In this document: positions 8,743 through 15,867 of the stretch, piece by piece
Position numbering within the stretch: the stretch's first letter is position 1
How the letters are laid out: each line of letters starts with the position of its first letter
From: an uncultured Clostridium sp.
GTDB taxonomy: Bacteria; Bacillota; Clostridia; TANB77; CAG-508
Direction: 5' to 3'
DNA: 17,280 nucleotides
Assembly (NCBI GenBank): GCA_947643945.1
Contig: CANRXN010000002.1
Coordinates: forward strand, 1-17,280
Notes under the pieces: generated by a model
What the model saw: only the letters and a program-made list of their open reading frames with translations
The model's database searches: none
What the model was told of the DNA's origin: nothing
Position numbers and translations under genes: made by a program

Positions 8743-9268
8743 ATGCTTCTGGCTCTACTAAACCATAATTTTTTCCATCTTTTAATTTATGTACCGCATT
8801 TACTTTTCCAGTTTCCACATTAATGAAAACTAAAAAGTTATGACTTGGTTTTTCTTTTAATTTTAAAACCGCATCTTCTGGTAGCATTGGCTTAATTTCA
8901 TAGTATGATGTTTTTATAATTTCGTCTGTAATTTCAGTAGCGTTATCTTTTATCACTTCCATTGTTTTTAATGAAGCTTCTTTTTGCATTTTTTCTTTTT
9001 TGGTTTTGGCTTTTCTAATTTGTCCTTCTAAGATGTCTATGTCTTTATCGATAGAAGCATACATATCTTTGTCTTCTGTTACGGCTCTATATTTTTCTCC
9101 ATTAGCTGTTACATAGATTTCTGCAATTTGCTCGCTTTTTTCTGTTTTTAGAGTGACTTCTGCTTCTGCTTCTTCAAAATATTTATCGATTCTGTCTAGT
9201 TTTCTTTCTACATAGCTATTAATTGCTTCTGTTATTTTTAATTCTTTTCCTGTTATTTTTATTTTCAT
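8741..9268 (-). CDS. hpf: Ribosome hibernation promoting factor, long form
   Basis: Long HPF (175 residues) binds the 30S subunit at the decoding centre and dimerises 70S ribosomes into inactive 100S particles in starved or stationary cells. The N-terminal HPF/RaiA domain starts MKIKITGKELKITEAI and includes YVERKLDRIDKYF and EIYVTANGEKYRAVTEDKDM (about residues 1-100). A basic linker (RKAKTKKEKMQ) leads to the C-terminal dimerisation domain (YEIKPMLPEDAVLKL through GLVEPEA). Its length equals that of other Firmicute long HPFs. It has a near-perfect promoter inside the end of recO and a GGGAG ribosome binding site. Two CGG triplets occur out of frame (GCG GTA, GCG GTT) and no recoding is needed. 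Confidence 0.95.
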   Translation of the reverse strand: MKIKITGKELKITEAINSYVERKLDRIDKYFEEAEAEVTLKTEKSEQIAEIYVTANGEKYRAVTEDKDMYASIDKDIDILEGQIRKAKTKKEKMQKEASLKTMEVIKDNATEITDEIIKTSYYEIKPMLPEDAVLKLKEKPSHNFLVFINVETGKVNAVHKLKDGKNYGLVEPEA

Positions 9269-9297
9269 AAAAATCGCTCCCTTCTTTTTATGGTTTT

Positions 9298-9326
9298 ATT
9301 ATATACGTTAATTTTTTAGTTGTCAA
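9298..9326 (-). promoter_or_regulatory. Consensus SigA promoter for hpf
   Basis: On the minus strand TTGACA (9321-9326), exactly 17 bases, then TATAAT (9298-9303): a full match to the vegetative consensus. The -35 box lies inside the last codons of recO. This implies strong hpf transcription independent of the era-recO operon. Confidence 0.85.
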
Positions 9327-10040
9327 ATTTATATTCTTTTTCTAACTTCTCATTAAAATACAATTTCGTAACTAACTTAAACTCTTCTAAAGATGTATCT
9401 TTTAAATCAAAAGCATACAACTTTTTAGGCGGTGCTGTGACCGTATATTTTATCGCATTCAAGGTACTTTCGCTGATCTCAATGCTACTAGTATCTAATT
9501 TTCCACATGTCCTACATTTTATACCATTATCTTTCATACTAAAACTAGCTATTTTTTCTTTTTCCTGGCAATTTACACATGCCATCACTTGTGGGGTAAA
9601 TCCTAAAATACATAATAAGCGTAGTTTAAAAATGCCTAATACCATATCTAGGTTTTTGTCCGTTTGGGCTATGGTATAAAGGGTATTTAATAATAATTGC
9701 AAAATTTTATAACAATTTTGATTTTCTCCCGTTACGTCTTGCACAATTTTATTGATATGTACCGCATATTTTAATTTATCTAAATCGACCCTTAAATTAT
9801 AAAACACTTCAATCGGTTCTACCGAATTGATATGATAGGTCCCGAGAGCCTTTATAGGCTAAATACTCGCCAAAACAAAACATCTGGGTGCCAGCCAAAA
9901 GAGCACTTTTAGGTCTTCTTGCTCCTTTGGCCACACAAGATATTTTTCCGCACATTTGGGGTTAGTACAGTTAGCATTTTGTCAAAGTCTCCCATGTTAC
10001 TTTCTGCTAATACAATTCCATTTATTTTTACATTTGCCAT
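9316..10040 (-). CDS. recO: DNA repair protein RecO (two CGG +1 shifts)
   Basis: RecO anneals single strands and helps load RecA in the RecFOR recombination pathway. After skipping C at 9950 and 9844 the product is 240 residues, normal for the family. The N-terminal OB fold reads IVLAESNMGDFDKMLTVLTPN then GKISCVAKGARRPKS and AGTQMFCFGEYL, which is classic RecO. A four-cysteine zinc site follows (CVNC near residues 154-157, CRTC near 175-178). Without the shifts, the zero frame ends 13 codons after the first site, at residue 43. The ATG overlaps the end of the yqzL-like gene by 13 bases, giving translational coupling. Gene order era-yqzL-recO matches Bacillus. Identity is very secure; only the decoding is unusual. 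Confidence 0.92.
9842..9844 (-). other. CGG +1 recoding site, RecO Gly66
   Basis: Minus-strand reading GGC TCT C GGG ACC TAT. The CGG is in frame only after the first RecO shift has taken place. Skipping C continues as GSGTYHINSVEPIEVFYN. Confidence 0.92.
9948..9950 (-). other. CGG +1 recoding site, RecO Gly31
   Basis: Minus-strand reading AAT GTG C GGA AAA ATA. Skipping C gives the RecO pattern TPNVGKISCVAKGARRPKS; the zero frame stops 13 codons later. Confidence 0.92.
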
Positions 10041-10192
10041 TTTTGGTTTTCCTCTTTAATTTCTTTTCCATCTATTGGTTTTATGATTCCTTCTTGGATT
10101 TCTTTTTCTATATTTTCAATTTCTTTTAATTCCATAAATGCATTAATATCTCCTGTATTTTTAAAGGTTTCCCATGCTATTTTTTTTATCAT
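10028..10192 (-). CDS. YqzL-like small protein
   Basis: A 54-residue open frame between era and recO, from ATG 10190-10192 to TAA 10028-10030. The N-terminal part, W-E-x-F-x-x-T-G-x-I-x-x-F-M-x-x-K-E, resembles the YqzL family of tiny proteins found at exactly this place in Bacillus. The rest is Glu/Lys/Ile-rich. Its end overlaps the recO start by 13 bases in another frame, so the two are translationally coupled. The function of the family is unknown. Confidence 0.75.
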   Translation of the reverse strand: MIKKIAWETFKNTGDINAFMELKEIENIEKEIQEGIIKPIDGKEIKEENQKWQM

Positions 10193-10344
10193 AAGCTCAC
10201 TTCCTAAATTCTAATTTAAAGTTTTACCTTTAATTTTATCTTTCGCATTTTTTCTGGACTTTATACATAAAATCATTAAAGCATTGACAATCAAACATGT
10301 TTCTATTTATAGCAAAGCTAGGGCAGGTGCCTGTTTTCATTTTT
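10193..10344. other. Spacer between era and the yqzL-like gene
   Basis: 152 AT-rich bases without a gene. It holds a GGGCAGGTGCCTG element (10321-10333), a variant of the GGGACAGG/GGTGCCTGTCCC repeats seen elsewhere in the window, just after the era stop. I see no convincing terminator or promoter. Confidence 0.5.
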
Positions 10345-11246
10345 TTATTTTAGTTTAAATCGATTTACAATCGTATCATTAGATTGCCAATCTTCTTTGA
10401 CCTTGACCCAAGTCTTCAAATTTATCTTAATACCAAAGTTTTCTTCCATATCTATCCTTGCTACTCCTCCAATTCGTTTTAGCATTTCCCCATTTTTTCC
10501 GGATAATAATACCTTTATGAGAATTTCGTAAGCAATAAATCGTTGCTTCGATATCATAGATATCCTCGCCTTGTTTATTTTTTCTTTCTTTCATTTTTTC
10601 CACTTCAACATAAATTCCATGTGGCACTTCGTCTTGCAATAGTTTTAAAGCCTTTTCTCTTATCGTTTCTTCTGCTAATTGTCTTAAGGTTTGATCGGTA
10701 TATTCCTCTATATCATAATAGGCAGGTCCGAGGTTCTAGCTGTTTTTCAATTTCGTCTAAAATGATTTCTTTGTATTTTTCGTTTGTTGCCGAAATTGGT
10801 ATTACCGCTTGAAAGTCATATTCTTTGCTATATATATCAATTAACTGTAACAGTGTTTGTCGTTTTACTAAATCTATTTTATTAATAATTAAAATTGTTT
10901 TTCTTTTTGCCTCTTTTATTTTTTCCAAAATAATGCTATCACCTTTACCAATTTCTGTGCTTGTTGCTTCTATCAAAAACAAAACCACATCACTATCAGG
11001 AATACTTGAAAAGGAAGTTTCTACCATTGTTTCATTTAATTTGGTTTTTGGTTTATGAATTCCTGGTGTATCGGTAAAAATAATTTGGCTGTTTTTTCTG
11101 TTTACAATTCCTTTGATTGCTGTTCTTGTCGTTTGCACTTTATTGGCAATTGCCGCTACTTTTTCGCCTACTAATAAATTTAATAATGTTGATTTTCCCA
11201 CATTGGTTCTTCCAATTAGAGTAACAAACCCTGATTTAAATTCCAT
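10345..11246 (-). CDS. era: GTPase Era (two CGG +1 shifts)
   Basis: Essential ribosome assembly GTPase that binds the 3' end of 16S rRNA in the 30S subunit. After skipping C at 10730 and 10501 it is 299 residues, the usual length. GTPase motifs in order are GRTNVGKST (G1, residues 12-20), the QTTRTAIKGI switch I, DTPGIHKP (G3), NKIDL (G4) and SAT (G5). The KH RNA-binding domain contains DEVPHGIYVEVE and the IIIGKNGEMLKRIG loop, whose GxxG is Gly249-Lys-Asn-Gly252. Gly173 follows Pro in LEPGPAYY. Both glycines come from CGG sites. The zero frame stops five codons after the first site and would remove the whole KH domain, which is not compatible with function. The ribosome binding site is AGGAG. 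Confidence 0.94.
10499..10501 (-). other. CGG +1 recoding site, Era Gly249 (KH GxxG loop)
   Basis: Minus-strand reading ATT ATC C GGA AAA AAT GGG. Skipping C gives IIIGKNG, the invariant nucleic-acid-binding GxxG loop of the KH fold. Zero frame reads IIRKKWG. Confidence 0.95.
10728..10730 (-). other. CGG +1 recoding site, Era Gly173
   Basis: Minus-strand reading GAA CCT C GGA CCT GCC. Skipping C gives the Era signature EPGPAYY; the zero frame stops after five more codons. Confidence 0.95.
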
Positions 11247-11261
11247 TTTCTCATTTCTCCT

Positions 11262-11267
11262 TTTTTC
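11262..11267 (-). promoter_or_regulatory. Possible -10 element upstream of era
   Basis: Minus-strand GTGTATAATAG near 11266-11274 contains a perfect TATAAT about 20 bases before the era ATG, but no clear -35 box at normal spacing. The element is weakly supported. Confidence 0.3.
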
Positions 11268-11368
11268 TATTATACACTATTTTTTTGCTAAATTTGTAGA
11301 ATTTAAAAAGTTTTTTCATTTATTTTTCCAGGTGGCTTATTGCAATCATTTTCCTAGAATAGAAAAGA

Positions 11369-11406
11369 ACCACAAATTTTAAACTTCTTTGTTTAACTTT
11401 TGTGGT
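11369..11406 (-). terminator. Hairpin terminator after the GT4 gene
   Basis: ACCACAAATTTTAAAC (11369-11384) pairs with GTTTAACTTTTGTGGT (11391-11406) at 14 of 16 positions around a 6-base loop. On the minus strand it is followed by a T-rich stretch (TTCTTTTCTATT). It separates the GT4 gene from era. Confidence 0.65.
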
Positions 11407-11428
11407 ATTTCTATTTTTTCTAAGAAAT

Positions 11429-11476
11429 CCCCTAATCCCTAAAGCAGGGATTTTAAGGAACGTCCCCCTAATCCCT
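11429..11476. repeat. Direct repeat of CCCCTAATCCCT with a small hairpin
   Basis: CCCCTAATCCCT occurs at 11429-11440 and 11465-11476. Between them, AATCCCT (11434-11440) and AGGGATT (11446-11452) form a 7-bp stem with a 5-base loop. On the minus strand it reads GGGATTAGGGGGACGTTCC. It lies just after the GT4 stop. Confidence 0.5.
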
Positions 11477-11482
11477 CCTATT

Positions 11483-12776
11483 TTAAGCATAAGCTTGACG
11501 CTTTTTGAAGCTAAGTAAATTGGTGATTTCGCTTTCGGTATTTTTTGCTTTTTTGGTTTTTCTTGCTCTTTCTTGCTCTAGCTCACGTTTTTGTTTTTCT
11601 GCTACTGATTGACAGATTGCTTTTTGATAAGTAAAGTGTGTGTCTTGTGCTATTTTGCTCCAATTGTATTGATTTCTTACTTTGTTTTTTGCTTTTTTGG
11701 TGATTTCCATGCAAAGTTTTGGGTCATATAATAATTCTAAGATAGAGTCTGCAAATGAGTTTGGATTTCCACAATAAGCTTTCATTCCGTTACTTCGATG
11801 TTCTACGATTTCGTTTAGTCCGCCAATATCGGCTACAACAACTGGATTTTCGCTTAGCATGGCTTCTAGTGCTACAATTCCGGAATGGTTCGTAAGTACT
11901 TGGAAAGACCGCTATATCTGCTGCCTTGTACATTTTTTGCACATCTTTTCCTCCCATATATCCTGCAAAATATACTTTGTTTCCTATTCCCATAGCATCT
12001 ACTTGTCGTTTTAGTTCGTCTAACATACCACCTTTTCCACATATGACAAGCTTGCTGTCTCGATAACCTGCCAAGATTTTTGGCATGGCTGATATTAAGT
12101 GTTGGACTCCTTTTTCATAAACTAGTCTTCCCATAAATAGTATAATTTTCTCATTGTCCATGGCATATCTTCTTCTAAAGTCGTAGTCTCTTTCTACTCC
12201 ATTAAATAAACTCATGTTTACACCATTTGGTACGACATTTATTTTTTCATATGGTAAGCCAAATAGTCTTTGCAACTCGTTTTTCATGTAATTGCTGTTT
12301 ACAATTACTTCTGCTGATTCGTAAGTTAGCATCCATTCTGTGTCATTGATGTATCTTTGTTGTTCGTCATGAATCCCACTGTTTCTTCCTGCTTCTGTTG
12401 CATGAATGGTAGAAACGATTGGAATGTTGTAAGAGTTTTTTAGGGTTTTAGCTGAGTAGGCTACTAGCCAATCGTGGGCATGAATGACATCAAATCCGCC
12501 TTGTTCGGCAATGATTTCATTGGCTTTGGCAAGCATGTTGAAATTCATTTGCATGACCCAATCGATAAAGTTGTTAGGGTTTATCATGTAATTGTCTACA
12601 CGATAGACTTTTACTCCTTTGTCGTCTTCAAAATACGGACTATCGCCATCTCGATAGGTTATGACGGTTACGTCATGCCCATCTTTTAATAGCGTTTTTG
12701 ATAAATCGTATACTACTCTTGAAATTCCTCCTACTACTCTTGGTGGGTATTCCCATGTTAACATCAATATTTTCAT
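11483..12776 (-). CDS. GT4-family glycosyltransferase, glycogen-synthase-like (one CGG +1 shift)
   Basis: GT-B fold retaining glycosyltransferase, 430 residues after one skipped C at 11882. The N-terminus MKILMLTWEYPPRVVGGISRVV carries the PPRxGG-type acceptor loop. Further family marks are VIHAHDWL (about residues 97-104), VPNGV (near 187), FMGRLVYEKGVQ (near 220) and FPSTYEPFGIVALEAM, containing the donor-binding E-x7-E motif (near 296-304). Gly299, inside this motif, is the CGG-recoded residue. The zero frame turns the motif into EPFRNCSTRS and loses the rest of the donor domain. The C-terminus is a basic, Glu/Lys-rich tail. It resembles the GT4 glycogen synthase group; the actual sugar donor and acceptor are not provable here. 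The gene is monocistronic, between its own promoter and terminator. Confidence 0.9.
11880..11882 (-). other. CGG +1 recoding site, GT4 Gly299 (E-x7-E motif)
   Basis: Minus-strand reading CCA TTC C GGA ATT GTA. Skipping C gives EPFGIVALEAM, a nearly universal GT4 motif. Confidence 0.95.
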
Positions 12777-12847
12777 GGATTTTACGTACTTCCTTCCTTT
12801 TTTTGATTTTCTTTTGTTGTTTTTGACATTTTTCTTCTTTTTTCTAT

Positions 12848-12876
12848 ATTGTATACAAGTTTTCTTAAATTGTAAA
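12848..12876 (-). promoter_or_regulatory. SigA promoter for the GT4 gene
   Basis: On the minus strand TTTACA (12871-12876), 17 bases, then TACAAT (12848-12853), about 70 bases upstream of the ATG; the ribosome binding site is the GGAAGGAAG stretch. Confidence 0.65.
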
Positions 12877-13005
12877 CGCTTTTTTGAAATTTTTTTATTT
12901 TTCTTCTAAAAAGTTGTTACAATTCACAGTCCTATTTAGAACTGTGGAGTAGCTACGAATCGTAAACAAAAAGTTGCCATTTAAAACCAGAACCATTGGC
13001 ATACT
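12877..13005. other. Spacer between the WG-protein gene and the GT4 promoter, with small stem-loops
   Basis: No open frame of note. CACAGT (12925-12930) pairs with ACTGTG (12941-12946) around a 10-base loop, and TGCCA/TGGCA near 12975 and 12997 can pair. With the following terminator-like hairpin this could be a small plus-strand RNA, but no clear promoter was found. Confidence 0.3.
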
Positions 13006-13040
13006 AAAAAGCAATCAGGTTTTTTCCTAATTGCCTTTTT
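13006..13040. terminator. Hairpin terminator after the stalk/WG-repeat gene
   Basis: AAAAAGCAATCAGG (13006-13019) pairs with CCTAATTGCCTTTTT (13026-13040) with one or two mismatches. On the minus strand it follows the gene stop directly and ends in a T run, closing the queA-tgt-WG unit. T runs on both strands would let it work in both directions. Confidence 0.75.
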
Positions 13041-13042
13041 TA

Positions 13043-14590
13043 TTATTCTTCGCCTTCATTGCCTTCTTCGTCAGTTGTCTGTTCTGGTTCTTCTTCCTCT
13101 TCTTCCTCTTCTTCAATATCTTGATTTCCATTTTTGGAAGTAGAGTTACTTGTGTTATCTTTGCTAGTATTGTTTTTCGTTTTATTGGTATTGGTATTAT
13201 TCTTTGTGCTATTATTTTCTGGTTGCTTTTCTTGTGATTGATTATTGTCACTATTAGACTTTGCTGTTATTCCATTTTTATTTAGCCATTCCTCTGCATC
13301 CATTTTCTTATCATTTGCTGTGATATAATAATGCTTTTCTCCACCACTAATAGTCATATAAATATCGTCTGCTGTAGGCGCAAATAGTTCTTCTCCAGAG
13401 GAATTAACCAATGTATATTTTTTATCTTTACAAGCAACTAACACTTCATAACTTGGAATGACTAATAAATTCAAAGCATCTTTATTACTAGAAGCGATAT
13501 ATCCTAGGCTATCATATTTATATTCTGCCACTTGATTTCCTGACTTATCATACAAGCCCCAGAATTTATCTTGTCTTACTGGAATTAAATTGCCTGCCAA
13601 AATATATTTATTTTTGATATTGTTTTGTGCAAACTTGGAGATATCTACTCCTATTTCGTCATTTTCAATATAAATTTTGATGTTTCCACGAACATCAATT
13701 ACCCCGTATTTATTGTCTTTTTTGGCTACATATAGTCCTGCATCACTATCCATTAGTTCAATACTATCATAAATAATTTGTACTTTCGTTTCTTTATTTT
13801 GAGACATAATCCCTACTTTTTTGTTGCTTTCTACTAAGTAATCTCCCGTGTTTACTAGGTAGGTGATGTTATCATATTTAGGTTCTAAAATGGTAGAACC
13901 GTCTACCCCTATTACACCATATTGCTTTTTGTCTTTGTCTTTTAAAACAACTAATTGGTCTTTTAGAATTGCTTTTTGGTTTACAAATTCATTGTTTAGT
14001 TCTACATAACCATAGTCTAGTATTTTGTTAGCATAGTATTGATATAAATATGGCATGGTGTAAATTGTTATAGCATTTTTTTCTTGATTGTAATCAAAAC
14101 TAATATTGAATGCTTTTTCTAACCCTTCTGCTGATACATATAAAACCCCATTTATCGCTTTTACTGGATTTTTGATATAGGTGTATTCATAATCACTATC
14201 TGTTTTTTTGGTTAAATCTAGTTTGTATATTTTCGTTTCTCCTAATTCAAAATTAGCTACTTCATTTTGGTTTTGTACATAGCATTTACTAGGTTGTTCT
14301 GTTTTTTCGCTATATTCTCCATTAAAACTATCATAACCAAAATAAGATGCAATTTCTTTTATCGGTGCATAAATGGTTCCATCATTTTCAAAAACTAATA
14401 AACTTTTTAACTTGTCATTAGCTTGTCCATCTAATGTTAATTTCATTACCGTACTTTTTATATACATCAAATAACTAACAATTCCTACAATAATAATTAC
14501 CACAAAAATAATGGCTGCTAAAATTATTTTCGTCGTTCTTTTTTTCTTTTTTTCTTCTTTGTTTTGGAAACTTTCTTCAATTAAATTCAT
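13043..14590 (-). CDS. Membrane-anchored stalk-domain and WG-repeat protein
   Basis: A 515-residue protein with a short basic cytoplasmic N-terminus (KEEKKKKRTTK), one membrane helix (about residues 23-45) and a large extracellular part. Residues 50-180 resemble the copper-amine-oxidase-N/stalk domain (VFENDGTIYAPIKEIASYFGYD, VLYVSAEGLEKAF), common in clostridial surface proteins. Then come several WG-type repeats: KKQYGVIGVDGSTILEPKYD, NKYGVIDVRGNIKI, DKFWGLYDKSGNQVAEYKYD and KKYTLVNSSGEELF. The last 75 residues are low complexity, first Asn/Ser/Thr/Lys-rich and then a run of Glu. The ATG has a GGAGG site 15 bases after the tgt stop, so it is co-transcribed with tgt although functionally unrelated. 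The function is unknown; it probably has a cell-envelope role. It has no in-frame CGG despite several out-of-frame ones. Confidence 0.82.
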   Translation of the reverse strand: MNLIEESFQNKEEKKKKRTTKIILAAIIFVVIIIVGIVSYLMYIKSTVMKLTLDGQANDKLKSLLVFENDGTIYAPIKEIASYFGYDSFNGEYSEKTEQPSKCYVQNQNEVANFELGETKIYKLDLTKKTDSDYEYTYIKNPVKAINGVLYVSAEGLEKAFNISFDYNQEKNAITIYTMPYLYQYYANKILDYGYVELNNEFVNQKAILKDQLVVLKDKDKKQYGVIGVDGSTILEPKYDNITYLVNTGDYLVESNKKVGIMSQNKETKVQIIYDSIELMDSDAGLYVAKKDNKYGVIDVRGNIKIYIENDEIGVDISKFAQNNIKNKYILAGNLIPVRQDKFWGLYDKSGNQVAEYKYDSLGYIASSNKDALNLLVIPSYEVLVACKDKKYTLVNSSGEELFAPTADDIYMTISGGEKHYYITANDKKMDAEEWLNKNGITAKSNSDNNQSQEKQPENNSTKNNTNTNKTKNNTSKDNTSNSTSKNGNQDIEEEEEEEEEPEQTTDEEGNEGEE

Positions 14591-14604
14591 ATATATACCT
14601 CCAT

Positions 14605-15736
14605 TTATTTGATATATCCATATCTTTTGTAAAATTCCTCTTTGAAATTCCCAAGATTATCATTCTCTATTTCTATTTTAACCTTTTCCATCAAATTAGT
14701 CAAGAACCTTAGATTGTGAATTGATAATAATCGGTCTCCTAAAATTTCGTTGGTTTTTACTAAATGTCTTAAATAGGCTCTTGTATAATTTTTGCAAGTA
14801 TAGCAGTCACATTCTGGGTCAAGTGGTCCCCAATCTCTTTCATAGCTAGCATTTCTTACTACTACTTTTCCGCCCGTGATGTCATAGCAGTTCCATTTCT
14901 TGCAATTCTAGTAGGTAATACGCAATCACACATATCAATTCCAGCCATGGCAGCTTCGATTAAATAGTCTGGTGTTCCCACTCCCATCAAATATCTTGGC
15001 TTATCTTTTGGTAACAATGGCGTGGTATATTGTAAAATATCCAAAAATTCTTCTTTGGTTTCTCCTACGCTAATTCCACCAATGGCATAACCGAGGTAGT
15101 TCCAAGGCAATTAAGTCCTCTACACTTTTTTGTCTTAAATCCTTAAAAAAGCCACCTTGCACAATACCAAATAGTGCTTGTTTCTCTACTGTTTTATGTG
15201 CTTCTTTACAGCGTTTTGCCCATCTGGTTGTTCTTTCCATGGATTGTTTAGTATATTCATAACTTGCTCCATGTTCTACACATTCGTCAAATGCCATAAT
15301 AATATCTGCACCCAAATCCTCTTCAACTTCCATTACACTTTCTGGTGAAAAGAAATGCTTACTTCCATCTAAATGAGATTTAAATTCCACGCCTTCTTCC
15401 CTAATAGTTCTTAAATCCCCTAAACTAAACACTTGAAAGCCACCACTATCGGTTAATATTGGTTTATCCCAATTCATAAACTGATGCAAACCACCCGCTT
15501 CTTTAACCAATTTACTTCCGTGGTCTTAAATACAAATGATAGGTATTAGATAAAATAATATCAGCTTTTATCTCTTCTTTTAATTCTTCTGGCGTAACAG
15601 ATTTAACAGTTGCTTGGGTTCCTACCGGCATAAACACTGGCGTTTGGATATCACCATGAGGTGTATGGATTACACCTCTTCTTGCTCCTGTTTGCTTACA
15701 CTGGTGTAATAATTCATAGGTTATTGCTGGTTCCAT
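14605..15736 (-). CDS. tgt: tRNA-guanine transglycosylase (four CGG +1 shifts)
   Basis: Exchanges guanine 34 of GUN anticodons (Tyr, His, Asn, Asp tRNAs) for preQ1 in queuosine synthesis. After skipping C at 15520, 15093, 14876 and 14872 it is 375 residues, the family's normal length. Motifs are SNTYHLYLRPG (73 is the recoded Gly), the catalytic-region DSGGFQVFSL, the nucleophile-region MAFDECVEHG, ELPGYAIGGISVGE (Gly215 recoded), CVLPTRIARNGTAMTSGGK (Gly287-288 recoded in tandem), and the zinc site CDCYTC with the downstream His. The last 89 codons (through DWGPLDPECDCYTC) are reachable only after all four shifts. Read conventionally the gene breaks into several pieces. An AGGAGG site precedes the ATG. 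queA lies upstream across a 131-base spacer that holds tandem repeats. Confidence 0.95.
14870..14872 (-). other. CGG +1 recoding site, Tgt Gly288 (second of a tandem pair)
   Basis: Minus-strand reading GGG C GGA AAA GTA. This CGG becomes in-frame only after the shift four bases earlier. Skipping it gives GKVVVRNASYERDWGPLD, the Tgt C-terminus. Confidence 0.92.
14874..14876 (-). other. CGG +1 recoding site, Tgt Gly287 (first of a tandem pair)
   Basis: Minus-strand reading ACA TCA C GGG. The zero frame stops after CGG GCG GAA AAG TAG. Together with the next site it makes TSGGKVVV. Confidence 0.92.
15091..15093 (-). other. CGG +1 recoding site, Tgt Gly215
   Basis: Minus-strand reading CTA CCT C GGT TAT GCC. 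Skipping C gives the Tgt signature LPGYAIGGISVGE. Confidence 0.95.
15518..15520 (-). other. CGG +1 recoding site, Tgt Gly73
   Basis: Minus-strand reading AGA CCA C GGA AGT AAA. Skipping C gives YLRPGSKLVKEAGGLH, conserved in Tgt; the zero frame stops after CGG AAG TAA. Confidence 0.95.
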
Positions 15737-15760
15737 ATCTATTTTTCTCCTCCTTTTTTT

Positions 15761-15860
15761 GGTCAGTTTTGGTCAGTTTTGGGACAGGCACCAAACTCGA
15801 CATTTTGGTCAGTTTTGGGACAGGCACCAAACTAGACATTTTGGTCAGTTTTGGGACAGG
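15761..15860. repeat. 36-bp tandem repeat between queA and tgt
   Basis: The unit starts GGTCAGTTTTGGGACAGG and ends in CACCAAACTNGACATTTT. Two full copies lie at 15771-15806 and 15807-15842, differing at one base, followed by a half copy (15843-15860) and preceded by a 10-base partial (15761-15770). Within each unit AGTTTTGG and CCAAACT can form a small hairpin. It fills most of the spacer between the two genes. There are no spacers of unique sequence, so it is not a CRISPR. Confidence 0.85.
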
Positions 15861-15867
15861 TCTAAAA

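Noticed and set aside
10728..15520. Dcm-like CCWGG methylation causing base-calling errors
   Set aside because: Removing the extra base would create CCWGG at only three sites (10728, 15091, 15518). The other 14 have unrelated flanks.
15761..15860. CRISPR array
   Set aside because: The units abut with no unique spacers, and there are no cas genes.
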